A stretch of DNA of 64,000 nucleotides from Shimia aestuarii (GCF_900114635.1 NZ_FOTQ01000001.1:1-64000), one strand, 5' to 3'; positions 16,567 to 26,273 are shown, counted from the stretch's first letter. Notes: generated by a model not told the origin, from the letters alone. Translations and numbers: made by a program.

Positions 16567-17664
16567 TTACGTATTGAACAGGAAATGCATGACATCCCCG
16601 TCCTTGACCTCATAGGTCTTGCCCTCGGCGCGCATCTTGCCTGCTTCCTTGGCCCCCTGTTCGCCGTTGCAGGCGATGAAGTCGTCATAAGCAATGGTCT
16701 CGGCGCGGATGAAGCCCTTTTCGAAATCCCCGTGGATCACACCTGCTGCCTGCGGCGCCAGCATGCCCTTGCGGATGGTCCAGGCGCGCGCCTCCTTGGG
16801 GCCGACAGTAAAATAGGTTTCGAGATGCAGCAGGTCATAGCCCGCGCGGATCAACCGGTCGAGCCCGGCCTCCTCCAGCCCCATTTCCTCAAGGAACATG
16901 GCGGCTTCGTCGTCTTCAAGCTGGCTGATCTCTTCCTCGATCTGGGCCGAGATGATCACGTGGCTGTTGCCCTGCGATGCGGCCATTTCCGCCACCTTGG
17001 CCGAATGCTCATTGCCGTCGGCCGCCTCGGCTTCGCCCACGTTGCACACGTAAAGCACCGGCTTGGTGGTCAGAAGCTGCAACATCTTCCACGCCTTGGC
17101 GTCTTCCGCGTCCACCTCGACCACGCGGGCTGGCTGGCCATTTTCCAGCACCGCCTGCGCGGCGGCCAGAAGACGGTCCTGCTGCTGGGCTTCCTTGTCG
17201 TTGCCCTTGAGCTTGCGCACGAGGTTGGCGCGGCGTTTCTCGATTGACTCGAGATCAGCCAGCATCAGTTCGGTTTCGATGGTCTCGGCGTCCTCGACGG
17301 GATTCACCCGACCCTCGACATGGGTCACATCACCGTCTTCGAAACAGCGCAGCACATGGGCAATCGCATCCACTTCACGGATATTGGCCAGAAACTGGTT
17401 GCCCAGCCCCTCGCCTTTGCTCGCCCCTTTGACCAGACCGGCGATGTCCACGAACGTCATGCGTGTCGGGATGATCTGCTTGGACCCGGCGATGGCCGCC
17501 AGCCTGTCCAGCCGTGCGTCTGGAACGCCGACCTCGCCCACGTTCGGCTCAATCGTGCAGAACGGAAAATTCGCAGCCTGCGCCGCGGCCGTCTTGGTCA
17601 GTGCGTTGAACAGTGTCGACTTGCCCACGTTGGGCAGCCCCACGATCCCCATTTTGAAACCCAT
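16567..17664 (-). CDS. ychF: Redox-regulated ATPase YchF (OLA1 family)
   Basis: A 365-residue P-loop protein with GLPNVGKST at residues 9-17 (G1), a switch region around FPFCTIEPN, and [17 protein letters not shown] (G3). A coiled-coil insertion lies around 125-165 and a C-terminal TGS domain at about 280-363. YchF hydrolyses ATP and associates with ribosomes. Length and architecture are standard. AGGAGG precedes the ATG. Confidence 0.97.
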   Translation of the reverse strand: MGFKMGIVGLPNVGKSTLFNALTKTAAAQAANFPFCTIEPNVGEVGVPDARLDRLAAIAGSKQIIPTRMTFVDIAGLVKGASKGEGLGNQFLANIREVDAIAHVLRCFEDGDVTHVEGRVNPVEDAETIETELMLADLESIEKRRANLVRKLKGNDKEAQQQDRLLAAAQAVLENGQPARVVEVDAEDAKAWKMLQLLTTKPVLYVCNVGEAEAADGNEHSAKVAEMAASQGNSHVIISAQIEEEISQLEDDEAAMFLEEMGLEEAGLDRLIRAGYDLLHLETYFTVGPKEARAWTIRKGMLAPQAAGVIHGDFEKGFIRAETIAYDDFIACNGEQGAKEAGKMRAEGKTYEVKDGDVMHFLFNT

Positions 17665-17757
17665 GTCGGCCTCCTGTCACAATCTCGTGGTGCTAATATG
17701 CAGTGTTTGGGGGCGGCGCAAGCCACGTGTTAGCCTGCCCCCCATGGAGGACCCCAA

Positions 17758-18180
17758 ATGACATTTATTCCCTACCTTACTTTTGATGGCACCGCCGAAG
17801 CCGCCATGAACTTTTACGCCGATGTATTCCAAGCCACCGAAATCCAGATCATGCGCTACAGCGACGCCCCCGCAGACGAGGGCCTGCCCGCGTCCGACCG
17901 GGTGATGCATGCGCATATCATGCTTGGCGACCAATGCCTGATGGCCGCAGACGGCATGCCCGGCACCCCCGTCCCGGCCCAGGACTCCGTGTCAATCAAC
18001 CACCCGGTTCCCTCTGTTGCGGTTGGTCAGGCCATTTTCGACAAACTGTCCGACGGCGCAGAGATCATCATGCCCTACGGCCCCACCTTCTATGCTCCCG
18101 CCTTCGGCATGTTGCGCGACAAGTTCGGGACGAACTGGATGATCGGCGTCTACCCGGAAGACGAAACCATGCCGCAATAG
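17758..18180 (+). CDS. VOC-fold protein, PhnB-like
   Basis: A 140-residue single-domain protein of the PhnB / 3-demethylubiquinone-like VOC group. Characteristic features are the start [32 protein letters not shown] in the middle, and [18 protein letters not shown] with NWMIGV near the end. Members are mostly of unknown biochemical role. GGAGG lies ten bases before the ATG. The gene is divergent from ychF, and the two promoters must share the 93-base gap. Confidence 0.88.
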   Translation: MTFIPYLTFDGTAEAAMNFYADVFQATEIQIMRYSDAPADEGLPASDRVMHAHIMLGDQCLMAADGMPGTPVPAQDSVSINHPVPSVAVGQAIFDKLSDGAEIIMPYGPTFYAPAFGMLRDKFGTNWMIGVYPEDETMPQ

Positions 18181-18256
18181 AGCCCCCCTTGTCGATGTCT
18201 CAGAACGCACTAATATTCAAAAGATAACTTGGTTCTGAGCATGGGGCAGATCATCG

Positions 18257-18742
18257 GTGAAAAGACATGCTTTCGTTCTGACGGGCCTGCTTCTGGCGAC
18301 GCAGGTCAGCGCACAGGAAATTGTTCTGGGCCTCGGGTATTCGGATTTTCTCGACAGTACCGCCGCAGATGCGGCCCTGATGGAAGTCGAATACCATCAC
18401 CGCCCCTTTCTCGAACGGAATCGCCTCAGCCTCGGCTGGGGCGCCATGCTCTCTTACGATACCGAAGACGATTTCTTCTTTGGCGGCGGGCTGGTGGCCA
18501 CTTATGGTTTTGACGAAAGCTGGTTTGTCGAAGGCAGCCTGATGCCCGGCGCCTATTTCAAGGGCAATCCCTTCAATGACCTCGGGCACAAGCTCGAATT
18601 CCGCAGCCTGCTCGGCATCGGCCACAGGATCGACGACCGCTCCGCTCTGTCGCTGGCCGTCGTGCACAAATCCAACGCCAGCATTTCTGCCACCAATCCC
18701 GGCGTCAACTCTCTACTGCTGCGCTATCACCGCAGTTTCTGA
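18257..18742 (+). CDS. PagL-like outer-membrane protein (acyloxyacyl hydrolase family), catalytic Glu apparently missing
   Basis: A 161-residue protein with a signal peptide of about 19 residues (TQVSA cleavage region) and a small beta-barrel pattern ending in RYHRSF, the expected outer-membrane Phe. The family hallmark HKSN gives His137 and Ser139, matching the catalytic His and Ser of lipid A 3-O-deacylase PagL. The third member of the Pseudomonas triad, a Glu 14 residues after the His, falls on Asn151 here (NPGVN). The barrel fold looks intact, but activity may be altered or need another acid. The gene stands between a VOC protein and trpA with no shared pathway. Confidence 0.8.
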   Translation: MKRHAFVLTGLLLATQVSAQEIVLGLGYSDFLDSTAADAALMEVEYHHRPFLERNRLSLGWGAMLSYDTEDDFFFGGGLVATYGFDESWFVEGSLMPGAYFKGNPFNDLGHKLEFRSLLGIGHRIDDRSALSLAVVHKSNASISATNPGVNSLLLRYHRSF

Positions 18743-18853
18743 GCGCGCACGACCCGCCCTTTCAACGGCAATTCGGCCCAAGCGGCGCAGGCGGGATTGA
18801 TTTCCCCCGTGGCTTGCGGCACATGGGACAGGATCAATGACGAGGACCCGCCG

Positions 18854-19645
18854 ATGACACGTATCGACGCCAAATTCGCAGAGCTTCAGGCCGCTGGCAA
18901 AAAGGCTTTCGTGGCCTATGTGATGGCGGGGGATCCCGACTATGACACCTCGCTGGAAATCGTCAAAGGTCTGCCCGGCGCCGGGGTCGACGTAATCGAA
19001 CTGGGCCTTCCCTTCACCGATCCGATGGCCGACGGCCCCACGATCCAGCTTGCTGGTCAGCGTGCGCTTGATGGCGGCATGACCCTGCAAAAGACGCTCG
19101 ATCTCGCGACCGAGTTCCGCAAGACCGACGACACCACCCCGATCGTGCTCATGGGCTATTACAACCCGATCTATTCGCGCGGCGTGGACAAATTCCTGAC
19201 CGACGCCAAGGCGGCGGGAATCGACGGTCTGATCGTTGTGGACCTGCCCCCGGAAGAAGACGAAGAGCTCTGCATTCCGGCACAGGCCGCAGGTATGAAC
19301 TTCATCCGCCTCGCCACACCGACCACCGATGACCGCCGCCTGCCCAAGGTGCTGCAGAACACGTCCGGCTTTGTCTATTACGTCTCGATCACCGGCATCA
19401 CCGGTTCGGCCGAAGCCGAAGCGACCGATGTCGGCCCCGAAGTGGCCCGCATTAAGGCCAGCACCGACCTGCCCGTCATCGTCGGCTTTGGCATCAACAC
19501 GCCCGAGAAATCCCGCGCCATTGCTTCTGTCGCGGACGGCGCCGTGGTTGGCTCGGCCATCGTCGGTCAGATCGGCGCGGGCAAGCCCGTTTCCGAAGTG
19601 CTGGAATTTGTGAAAACCCTCTCGGACGGCGCGCATTCGGCCTAA
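18854..19645 (+). CDS. trpA: Tryptophan synthase alpha chain
   Basis: A 263-residue TIM-barrel enzyme that cleaves indole-3-glycerol phosphate and passes indole to Trp[17 protein letters not shown] holds the catalytic Glu and Asp. [19 protein letters not shown] and VGFGINTPE are conserved phosphate and channel regions. The open frame starts at 18797, but GAGGACC lies before the ATG at 18854, which gives the normal length. trpB and trpF lie about 13 kb away on the other strand. Confidence 0.97.
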   Translation: MTRIDAKFAELQAAGKKAFVAYVMAGDPDYDTSLEIVKGLPGAGVDVIELGLPFTDPMADGPTIQLAGQRALDGGMTLQKTLDLATEFRKTDDTTPIVLMGYYNPIYSRGVDKFLTDAKAAGIDGLIVVDLPPEEDEELCIPAQAAGMNFIRLATPTTDDRRLPKVLQNTSGFVYYVSITGITGSAEAEATDVGPEVARIKASTDLPVIVGFGINTPEKSRAIASVADGAVVGSAIVGQIGAGKPVSEVLEFVKTLSDGAHSA

Positions 19646-19824
19646 TCTCGTTTGCCCGGACCCAAGGCGTGCTGTGCATGCCGCCGGGCAGCGCCCGTCT
19701 CCTCTCACACAAATCGCTTGATCCATTCCCCACCCCTGCTAGGCTTTGGTCGCTCAAGTCGGCAGGCAGTGAGCTTTAATCGGTGTGTGCCATTTCCGCG
19801 TTTTTCATCTCCGGAGGACCCGAA

Positions 19825-21393
19825 ATGGAACAGAATACCGCCCCCCGCAAACGCCGCGGCCGCAAGAACCCACCCGTCAGCCGCGCCAGCGCAGACGCCT
19901 TTTCCCTCGACCACATCATCGCCCCGCGCGCCGGTTTCGGCTTTCTCGATGCCACCCGGATCGACACGCTGAAACAGCGCGTCCTGACCCTGCTCGAAGA
20001 TTACGGCATGATGATCGTGCACCCCGCCGCGCAGGACGCGCTGCGCAAAGCGGGGGCCACCGAAGGCAGCGAGGCGGGCCGCTTCCGCCTGCCCCGCGCA
20101 TTGGTTCACGAAGCGCTCGCCGCCACGCCCAAAACCTGCACCCTCGCGGGCAAAACCCGCGACCGCGACATGCAGGTGCCCCGCCCCGACAAGGGCTTCA
20201 TCCTGCGCACCGGCACCGGCGGTCATGGCTATGTCGATCCGCGCGACGCGTCGTATCGCAACATGGACCTCACCGCCGCCGGTGAAATCGCCGCCGTGGC
20301 CGACACGCTGGATCAGGTCGGCTTTATCGCCCACCCCTTCGTGCATGGCGTCCCCGAAGTCACCGCCGATATCCACTCCTATGCCCGCATAACCAGCCAC
20401 ACCAACAAACATGTCTGGATGCAGCCCTATCAGAAGGAAAATGTCGACTACCTTTTGAAGATCGCCGCCATCGCCGCCGGGGGCGAAGACCAGCTGCGCG
20501 CGCATCCCTCGACCAGCACCATCACCTGTTCCTTCTCGCCGCTCGAGTTCAAACACATGGACACCGAGGTCATCATCGCCTGCGGCAAATACGGCGTCCC
20601 GGTCCATGCCTGCTCCCTGCCCTCTGCTGGCGGCACCGCACCGCTTTCGCCTGCCGCCCTCTCGCTCATGGCCGTGGCCGAGATCGTCGGCATGGTGACC
20701 ATGGCGCATGTGCTCTCGCCCGGCCTGCCGGTCATCGCCACGCCGCTGATGTTCGCGCTCGACATGCGCACCGGCTCGGCGCTGCAATCCTCGGTCGAGG
20801 CCCTGCAAGCCGCTTCGCTCTCGATCCAGATCTGCAAAAGCTATGGCCTCATGGCCCACACCTACGGCTCCGGCTCGGACACGCCCGATGCCGATCATCA
20901 ATCCATGGCCGAACGCGCGCTGTTGATGCAGACGGTTGCCCTTTCCGGTGCCGACATCCTCGGTGGCATTGGTCAACTTGAATGCGCCACCGTCTTCAGC
21001 CCGGTGCAAGCCGTGCTCGACAATGAAATCGGCGCGATGATGCGCCGTTTCATTCGCACGCCCGACATTTCCGACGACGCGCTGAACTTCGACGAAATGA
21101 TGCGCGTCGCCCAGGGCGGTCATTTCCTCGACAGCAACCACACCGTCGCAGGCTGCCGCGACCAGCTCACCCCGCGCGTCTTTCAACGCATGGGCCGCGA
21201 CGACTACGAAGCCTCGGGCCGCCGCACCGCCTTTGACGAAGCCCGCGACCACGCCCTTGCCGCGATCAAGGCCCAGCCCGAGGGCGGCGTCCTCTCCGAG
21301 GACCAGCGCCGCGAAATCGCCGCTCTCGCCAGTGCCGCCGACAAACATATCGTCGAGGTCTACTCGGGCGCCGGGGCCGTCGACACGATCTGA
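19825..21393 (+). CDS. Trimethylamine methyltransferase (MttB) superfamily protein, pyrrolysine-free
   Basis: A 522-residue MttB-superfamily TIM-barrel protein. True trimethylamine MttB has an in-frame amber codon read as pyrrolysine. This gene has no internal TAG, so it belongs to the non-Pyl group that includes glycine-betaine methyltransferases. Conserved stretches are GTGGHGYVDPRD, HTYGSGSDTPDADHQS and GADILGGIGQLE. It would transfer a methyl group from a quaternary or methylated amine to a corrinoid protein; no corrinoid protein gene is adjacent. CCGGAGGACC precedes the ATG at 19825. The first 20 residues are basic and probably disordered. Confidence 0.9.
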   Translation: MEQNTAPRKRRGRKNPPVSRASADAFSLDHIIAPRAGFGFLDATRIDTLKQRVLTLLEDYGMMIVHPAAQDALRKAGATEGSEAGRFRLPRALVHEALAATPKTCTLAGKTRDRDMQVPRPDKGFILRTGTGGHGYVDPRDASYRNMDLTAAGEIAAVADTLDQVGFIAHPFVHGVPEVTADIHSYARITSHTNKHVWMQPYQKENVDYLLKIAAIAAGGEDQLRAHPSTSTITCSFSPLEFKHMDTEVIIACGKYGVPVHACSLPSAGGTAPLSPAALSLMAVAEIVGMVTMAHVLSPGLPVIATPLMFALDMRTGSALQSSVEALQAASLSIQICKSYGLMAHTYGSGSDTPDADHQSMAERALLMQTVALSGADILGGIGQLECATVFSPVQAVLDNEIGAMMRRFIRTPDISDDALNFDEMMRVAQGGHFLDSNHTVAGCRDQLTPRVFQRMGRDDYEASGRRTAFDEARDHALAAIKAQPEGGVLSEDQRREIAALASAADKHIVEVYSGAGAVDTI

Positions 21394-21475
21394 GCCGCCC
21401 GATTTCGGTAAAACAACGCACCGCAGGCGGCCAAAGCGCCCCCTGCGACCAAATTCCCATTGCGTCAAAATCCCG

Positions 21476-21502
21476 ATATTGGTAAAGAACCTTTACCAAT
21501 AT
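21476..21502. promoter_or_regulatory. Perfect 12-base inverted repeat upstream of lldD
   Basis: ATATTGGTAAAG (21476-21487) and its exact reverse complement (21491-21502) are separated by three bases and end 18 bases before the lldD-like ATG. It could be an operator for a dimeric repressor; TTGGT...ACCAA half-sites recall GntR-type LldR/PdhR sites, although the spacing differs. As RNA it would be a strong hairpin next to the ribosome site. Confidence 0.55.
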
Positions 21503-21520
21503 GAGGGAAAGTGGACCAAA

Positions 21521-22687
21521 ATGCCCGTCATAACCTGTATCGAAGACCTCAAGCGCATCTATCACCGCCGTGTGCCCCGCATGTTCTACGACTACGCCGA
21601 GTCGGGCAGCTGGACGGAACAGACCTTCCGCGAAAACACCTCGGATTTTGACAAGATCTACCTGAAACAGCGTGTCGCGGTGGACATGACCAACCGCTCG
21701 CTGGCAACCCAGATGATCGGCCAGGACGTCTCCATGCCCGTCGCCCTCGCCCCCGTGGGCCTCACCGGCATGCAATGCGCCGATGGCGAGATCAAAGCGG
21801 CGCGCGCCGCCGAAGAGTTCGGCGTGCCCTTCACCCTCTCGACCATGTCGATCAACTCGATCGAAGAAGTCGCCGAGGCCACCACCAAACCTTTCTGGTT
21901 CCAGCTCTACACCATGCGCGACACCGACTATGTCAGCCGCCTGATCCAGCGCGCCAAGGATGCCAAGTGTTCCGCCCTCGTCATCACGCTCGACCTGCAA
22001 ATTCTGGGCCAGCGCCACAAGGACCTCAAGAACGGCCTCTCCGCCCCGCCCAAGCTGACCCCCTCCACCATCGCCAACCTGATGACCAAGTGGTCCTGGG
22101 GTATCGAAATGCTGGGCGCCAAGCGGCGCAATTTCGGCAATATCGTCGGCCATGTGGACGGCATCTCGGACGCCGCTGACCTCGGCGCATGGACGCGGGA
22201 AAGCTTTGACCATTCGCTCGACTGGGACAAGGTGCGCAAGCTCAAGGAAGAATGGGGCGGCAAGGTGATCCTCAAGGGCATTCTCGATGCCGAGGACGCA
22301 AAAATGGCGCTCTCCGTGGGCGCCGACGCCATCGTCGTCTCCAACCACGGTGGCCGCCAGCTTGACGGTGCCCTGTCTTCGATCCGCGCCCTGCCCTCTA
22401 TCCTCGACGCGGTGGGCGACAAGATCGAAGTGCATCTCGACAGCGGTATCCGCTCGGGACAGGACGTCCTTAAGGCCATGGCGATGGGCGCCAAGGGTAC
22501 CTTCATCGGGCGCGCCTTCGTCTACGGTCTTGGCGCCATGGGACAGAAGGGCGTCGAAGAAGCCCTGCGCGTGATCCACAACGAGATGGACATCTCAATG
22601 GCGCTCTGCGGGCACCGCCGCATCGACGAAGTGACCCGCGACATCCTCCTGATCCCCGAGGATTTCGAAGGCCGCTGGCAGCAGTAA
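21521..22687 (+). CDS. lldD: FMN-dependent alpha-hydroxy-acid dehydrogenase (L-lactate dehydrogenase type)
   Basis: A 388-residue (S)-2-hydroxy-acid oxidase-family flavoprotein. ALAPVGLTGMQ and FTLSTMSINSIEE shape the FMN site, FQLYTMRD follows, and SNHGGRQLDG carries the catalytic His and substrate Arg. LDSGIRSGQDVLKA and GRAFVYGLGAMG bind the FMN phosphate. LldD oxidises L-lactate to pyruvate and feeds the respiratory chain. The open frame reaches 21233, inside the MttB-like gene; I chose the ATG at 21521 for the family-typical N-terminus and GAGGGAAA upstream. Confidence 0.93.
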   Translation: MPVITCIEDLKRIYHRRVPRMFYDYAESGSWTEQTFRENTSDFDKIYLKQRVAVDMTNRSLATQMIGQDVSMPVALAPVGLTGMQCADGEIKAARAAEEFGVPFTLSTMSINSIEEVAEATTKPFWFQLYTMRDTDYVSRLIQRAKDAKCSALVITLDLQILGQRHKDLKNGLSAPPKLTPSTIANLMTKWSWGIEMLGAKRRNFGNIVGHVDGISDAADLGAWTRESFDHSLDWDKVRKLKEEWGGKVILKGILDAEDAKMALSVGADAIVVSNHGGRQLDGALSSIRALPSILDAVGDKIEVHLDSGIRSGQDVLKAMAMGAKGTFIGRAFVYGLGAMGQKGVEEALRVIHNEMDISMALCGHRRIDEVTRDILLIPEDFEGRWQQ

Positions 22688-22745
22688 CTGGACACCCCCC
22701 GCCCGGCGCGCAATAGTGGCGCCGGGCATTTCAGGGGCAGGTCAA

Positions 22746-23369
22746 TTGCTGGTCTTTTTCAAACAGAATCTTGCGTTTCTCTCGGTGCCGAAAACCGGCA
22801 CCACGGCCTATGAACTCGCTTTGCGCCCCGCCGCCGACATCGCCTTCACCAAGGCCACGAAACACATGACCGTGGGCAAGTTCCACAAGCGTTTCGCGCC
22901 CTTTCTCGACCAGACTTACGGGCTGAAACCCGAACGCATGGCGGTGATGCGCGATCCCATCGACGTGATCCGCTCCTGGTACAAATACCGCAGCCCCGAA
23001 CGCATGGGCGACAACAAACACTGCCATGGCGGGGTCAGTTTCGACGAATACGTGCTCGACGTGATCTCCGACAAACCGTCCAAACCGGCCGGTGTCGGAA
23101 GCCAGCATTCCTTCCTGACGCTGGCTGGCAAGGGCCTGCCAGTCCACCACCTCTTTGCCTATGAACGCCAGCGCCTCCTGCGCGACTTCCTCGAACAGCG
23201 GTTCGAACGCGAGATCGAGCCCAAGCAAAAGAACGTCTCTCCCGAAATCCCGGCCCCCCTCTCGCCTGAGGTCGAAGCCAAACTGCGCGCCGCCCGCCCC
23301 GAGGATTTCGCGCTCTATGACCGGATTCTTCAGGCCGATGGCGTGCTGCGCGCCTATTCAGAGGAATAG
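22746..23369 (+). CDS. Sulfotransferase-like protein
   Basis: About 207 residues. LSVPKTGTTAYE near the N-terminus matches the 5'-phosphosulfate loop of PAPS-dependent sulfotransferases. VMRDPIDVIRSWYKYRS about 60 residues later matches the 3'-phosphate site (RDP...S). The acceptor is unknown. The start is uncertain: a TTG at 22746 sits behind an AGGGGCAGG stretch and places the PKTGTT loop at the usual distance, while a GTG at 22716 extends the frame without a ribosome site. Likely cytoplasmic, with no signal peptide. Confidence 0.72.
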   Translation: MLVFFKQNLAFLSVPKTGTTAYELALRPAADIAFTKATKHMTVGKFHKRFAPFLDQTYGLKPERMAVMRDPIDVIRSWYKYRSPERMGDNKHCHGGVSFDEYVLDVISDKPSKPAGVGSQHSFLTLAGKGLPVHHLFAYERQRLLRDFLEQRFEREIEPKQKNVSPEIPAPLSPEVEAKLRAARPEDFALYDRILQADGVLRAYSEE

Positions 23370-23496
23370 GGCGCGAAAAACCGCCCCAAACCCGACAAAA
23401 CCCCCTTTGCAACCGGACGAATCCGCGTTAAGGACGCGGCTTCACGCGGGGTGACAGCCTTGGAGGCACCCTGCCCTATCTATTGGAGTATACAAC

Positions 23497-24132
23497 ATGG
23501 CTGGTCAGATTCCTGATCTTCACGCCGAAGCACGCACGGGGACAGGCAAGGGCGCCGCTCGTCAAGCGCGTCGCGACGGTTTCGTTCCCGGTGTCGTCTA
23601 TGGTGGCGAGGCTGATCCCCAAGCGATCCAGATCCCCTTCAACGTTCTTCTGAAGAAACTGAAGGCAGGCCGCTTCCTTTCGACCCTGTGGAACCTCAAA
23701 GTCGACGGTCAGGAAGACGTGCGCGTCATCTGCCGCAGCGTTCAGCGTGACGTCGTCAAGGACCTTCCGACCCATATCGACCTGCTGCGCCTGCGCCGCA
23801 CCTCGAAAATCAGCCTGTTCATCCACGTGGACTTCATCAACGAAGACCAGGCACCGGGCATCAAGAAGGGCGGCGTTCTGACCGTTGTGCGTCCCGAGGT
23901 GGAACTGAACGTGACCGCGGGCGATATCCCCGAGAGCATCACGGTTGACCTCGCAGGTCTCGACATCGGCGACATCGTCCACATCTCGGACGTGACCCTG
24001 CCCGACGGCGCCAAGCCGACCGTCGAGCGCGACTTCGTGATTGCCAACATCTCGGCCCCCTCGGGCCTGCGTTCCTCGGAGAACGAAGAAGGTGAAGGCG
24101 AAGAGGGCGAAGAAGAAGCCACCGAAGAATAA
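23497..24132 (+). CDS. rplY: Ribosomal protein bL25, long (Ctc/TL5) form
   Basis: A 211-residue protein. The N-terminal domain (about residues 1-95, [18 protein letters not shown]) binds 5S rRNA, followed by the C-terminal TL5/Ctc beta domain. The last 25 residues are almost entirely acidic (Glu/Gly). TTGGAG precedes the ATG and a strong terminator follows. The position directly before pth, apart from the two inserted genes, matches the common rplY-pth order of alphaproteobacteria. Confidence 0.96.
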   Translation: MAGQIPDLHAEARTGTGKGAARQARRDGFVPGVVYGGEADPQAIQIPFNVLLKKLKAGRFLSTLWNLKVDGQEDVRVICRSVQRDVVKDLPTHIDLLRLRRTSKISLFIHVDFINEDQAPGIKKGGVLTVVRPEVELNVTAGDIPESITVDLAGLDIGDIVHISDVTLPDGAKPTVERDFVIANISAPSGLRSSENEEGEGEEGEEEATEE

Positions 24133-24162
24133 GACCGCACCGGGTCTTCCCGACGGTTTTGA

Positions 24163-24194
24163 AACGGCGCTCCACCCGGAGCGCCGTTTTTTTT
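24163..24194 (+). terminator. Rho-independent terminator of rplY
   Basis: AACGGCGCTCC (24163-24173), a four-base loop and the exact reverse complement (24178-24188) are followed by a run of Ts. It starts 30 bases after the rplY stop. Confidence 0.92.
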
Positions 24195-24390
24195 GTGTGA
24201 CAGATGCCAGTTGAGCACCTGTTCCCCTCAAAGCAGCTGTGGGTCGGCATGCCCTGACCGCTTTTGAGTGACTTCCCGCTCACCCAAAAGCCCTGATAGG
24301 CAACAAATCGCAGATCGGTAAAGAACAATGGGAACCCGCTACACTCCTTCGACGTTGAACACCTATATGAACGACAAAAGGAGCGTCCAA

Positions 24391-24777
24391 ATGTCTGTGA
24401 AAACCAAGCTACCGATGGCCCTCGCCGCATTGGCCCTTGCCGCGACGCCTGCTTTCGCAGGCAACGGGAACGGCAAGACCAAAGGCCCGAAACACGCGGA
24501 CCCCACCTATGTTGCGAACTGTCCGCCGGGTCTGGCCAAAAAGAACCCGCCCTGCATCCCGCCGGGGCAAGCCAAGAAGAAGTATCCGGGCTATCATCCG
24601 GCCTACAAGAACGGTGACAAAATCCTCCGGGATTACAAGATCATCCGCGACTATGACCGCTACGGCCTCGACGACAGCTATCTTTACTACATGGTCGGAC
24701 GCGAGATTTTCCGCATGAGCCCCGACACCGGTCGCGTGATCGCCTTCATCGGTCTGGCGGACGCCCTCTTGCGCTGA
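24391..24777 (+). CDS. Small secreted protein with RcnB-like C-terminal domain
   Basis: About 128 residues with a clear signal peptide (LAATPAFAG). A short Cys-containing segment, CPPGLAKKNPPCIPPGQAKK, follows. The C-terminal 55 residues (GDKILRDYKIIRDYDRYGL, then YYMVGREIFRMSPDTGRVI) fit the RcnB-like periplasmic fold found in nickel/cobalt homeostasis proteins. Direct evidence for metal handling is absent, since few His residues are present. AAAGGAG precedes the ATG at 24391; the frame continues upstream to 24328 but lacks a better start. It converges on the methyltransferase gene. Confidence 0.75.
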   Translation: MSVKTKLPMALAALALAATPAFAGNGNGKTKGPKHADPTYVANCPPGLAKKNPPCIPPGQAKKKYPGYHPAYKNGDKILRDYKIIRDYDRYGLDDSYLYYMVGREIFRMSPDTGRVIAFIGLADALLR

Positions 24778-24795
24778 CCAGACCTCGGGGCGGCC

Positions 24796-25485
24796 TCACC
24801 TCCGCCCCTTCGCCACCCGCATAAAGCCCAGCGTGCGCCCGTTGCTCATCACCGGGTCATAAGTCAGGCCGGATTTCGACATGCAATCCACCATCTTGCG
24901 GATCACCTGCTTGCTTTCATAGCGGCTGGGGTGAATCTCCATCACCACATGTTTCACGCAGCGCGGCCATGGCCGTTCGAAAAGATGTGCCTCCGCCCCC
25001 TCGATATCCATCATCACGAATTTCGGCTCATAAATGGCCAAGAGATGCGACATCGGCAAAGCGGGCACCTCGACCATGTCGTCATGGCTCTTACCCTCCT
25101 CGACGATGGACCCGCCCCAGAACAGTTTTCCGGCGCGGAACCGCACGGTTTCCTCTTCGTGGTCATCTCCGACGACGGCCCCATGCAAGAGCGTGACACC
25201 CCCAAACCCGTTGCGTTCAAGGTTGGCCCGCACCGGATCAAGCATCTGCGGGTTGGCCTCCACGCTGATCACGTTTTCCGCCCCCACTACCGAGGCACAG
25301 ACCGAGCTGACAAAACCCAGTCCCGCGCCCAGCTCAAGCACCTTCCAGCCCTTGCGCAACCGCTTCAGCGCCGCGTCGCTTTCCTTGCTCTCGTATTCCC
25401 CGGCCCGGATCTTGTCTTCGATCGCCGTGCCCACCAGAAACTCGGGCAGCCCGATCTCGACGCCTTTGAGTGTGTAAACCGTCAC
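24796..25485 (-). CDS. FkbM-family SAM-dependent methyltransferase
   Basis: About 229 residues. VLELGAGLGFVS is SAM motif I, ISVEANPQMLDPV the acidic loop and MMDIEGAEAHLF the FkbM signature. Family members O-methylate sugars or other secondary metabolites; the acceptor is unknown. I chose the GTG at 25485, with AGGAG nine bases upstream, over a TTG at 25545. It is divergent from pth. Confidence 0.82.
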   Translation of the reverse strand: MTVYTLKGVEIGLPEFLVGTAIEDKIRAGEYESKESDAALKRLRKGWKVLELGAGLGFVSSVCASVVGAENVISVEANPQMLDPVRANLERNGFGGVTLLHGAVVGDDHEEETVRFRAGKLFWGGSIVEEGKSHDDMVEVPALPMSHLLAIYEPKFVMMDIEGAEAHLFERPWPRCVKHVVMEIHPSRYESKQVIRKMVDCMSKSGLTYDPVMSNGRTLGFMRVAKGRR

Positions 25486-25571
25486 GCCTGCCCGCTCCTG
25501 CCTTACCCTTGATTGATTCCTAAGCCCCTGCCACCTATAGAGCAACCATCACGACGAATGGGAAACGCGCC

Positions 25572-26273
25572 ATGAAACTCTTTGTCGGCCTCGGGAATCC
25601 GGGCGCCAAATATGCGAACAACCGGCACAATATCGGCTTCATGGCGCTTGACCAGATTGCCGCCGACCATGGCTTTTCCCCGTGGAAATCCAAGTTTCAG
25701 GGGTCCCTCTGCGAAGGCCGTCTTGGCCGCGAGAAAGTGCTGCTCCTGAAACCGGAAACCTTCATGAACCTCTCCGGTCAGTCGGTCGGCGAAGCCATGC
25801 GGTTCTACAAGCTCGACAGCACCGATGTGACCGTCTTCCATGACGAACTTGACCTCGCGCCGGGCAAATGCCGTGCCAAAGCGGGGGGCGGCCATGCGGG
25901 CCATAACGGCCTGCGCTCGATCCACCAGCATATCGGCCCGCATTACGATCGCGTGCGGATGGGCATCGGCCATCCCGGCAACAAGAACGCGGTCTCGGGC
26001 TATGTGCTGCGCGATTTCCCCAAGGCGGATGCCGACTGGCTTGACGATCTCCTGCGCGGCATTTCCGACGGCGCCCCGCATCTGGCCGAGGGCGACACAG
26101 GCAAGTTCATGAACGCCGTGGCCCTACGTGTGAAGCCGCCCCGTTCCTCCAAGAACCCGGCCCCCAAGGCCGACACCCCGGCCCCGAAAACAGCAAAGCC
26201 AGCACCTGAACCGGCCCCGGCCCAGCCCGAACCCCGCTCCAAGCTGCAACAGCTCATGGACAAGTTCAAATGA
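25572..26273 (+). CDS. pth: Peptidyl-tRNA hydrolase
   Basis: A 233-residue enzyme that frees tRNA from stalled peptidyl-tRNAs. VGLGNPGAKYANNRHNIGFM holds the active-site His (about residue 21). FMNLSGQSV, FHDELDL with the partner Asp, and GGGHAGHNGLRS are all present. The catalytic core ends near residue 185; about 45 further residues form an Ala/Pro/Lys-rich tail, longer than E. coli Pth and common in alphaproteobacteria. Its stop overlaps the next ATG by four bases. Confidence 0.97.
   Translation: MKLFVGLGNPGAKYANNRHNIGFMALDQIAADHGFSPWKSKFQGSLCEGRLGREKVLLLKPETFMNLSGQSVGEAMRFYKLDSTDVTVFHDELDLAPGKCRAKAGGGHAGHNGLRSIHQHIGPHYDRVRMGIGHPGNKNAVSGYVLRDFPKADADWLDDLLRGISDGAPHLAEGDTGKFMNAVALRVKPPRSSKNPAPKADTPAPKTAKPAPEPAPAQPEPRSKLQQLMDKFK

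Noticed and set aside
19825-21393. Pyrrolysine-containing trimethylamine methyltransferase
   Set aside because: The frame has no internal TAG codon, and no pyl genes are seen.
19705-21468. 587-codon minus-strand frame
   Set aside because: It is antisense to the MttB-like gene, which has a clear ribosome site and family motifs.
21476-21502. Rho-independent terminator of the MttB-like gene
   Set aside because: The hairpin lacks a T-tract and lies only 18 bases before the next start codon, so a regulatory role fits better.
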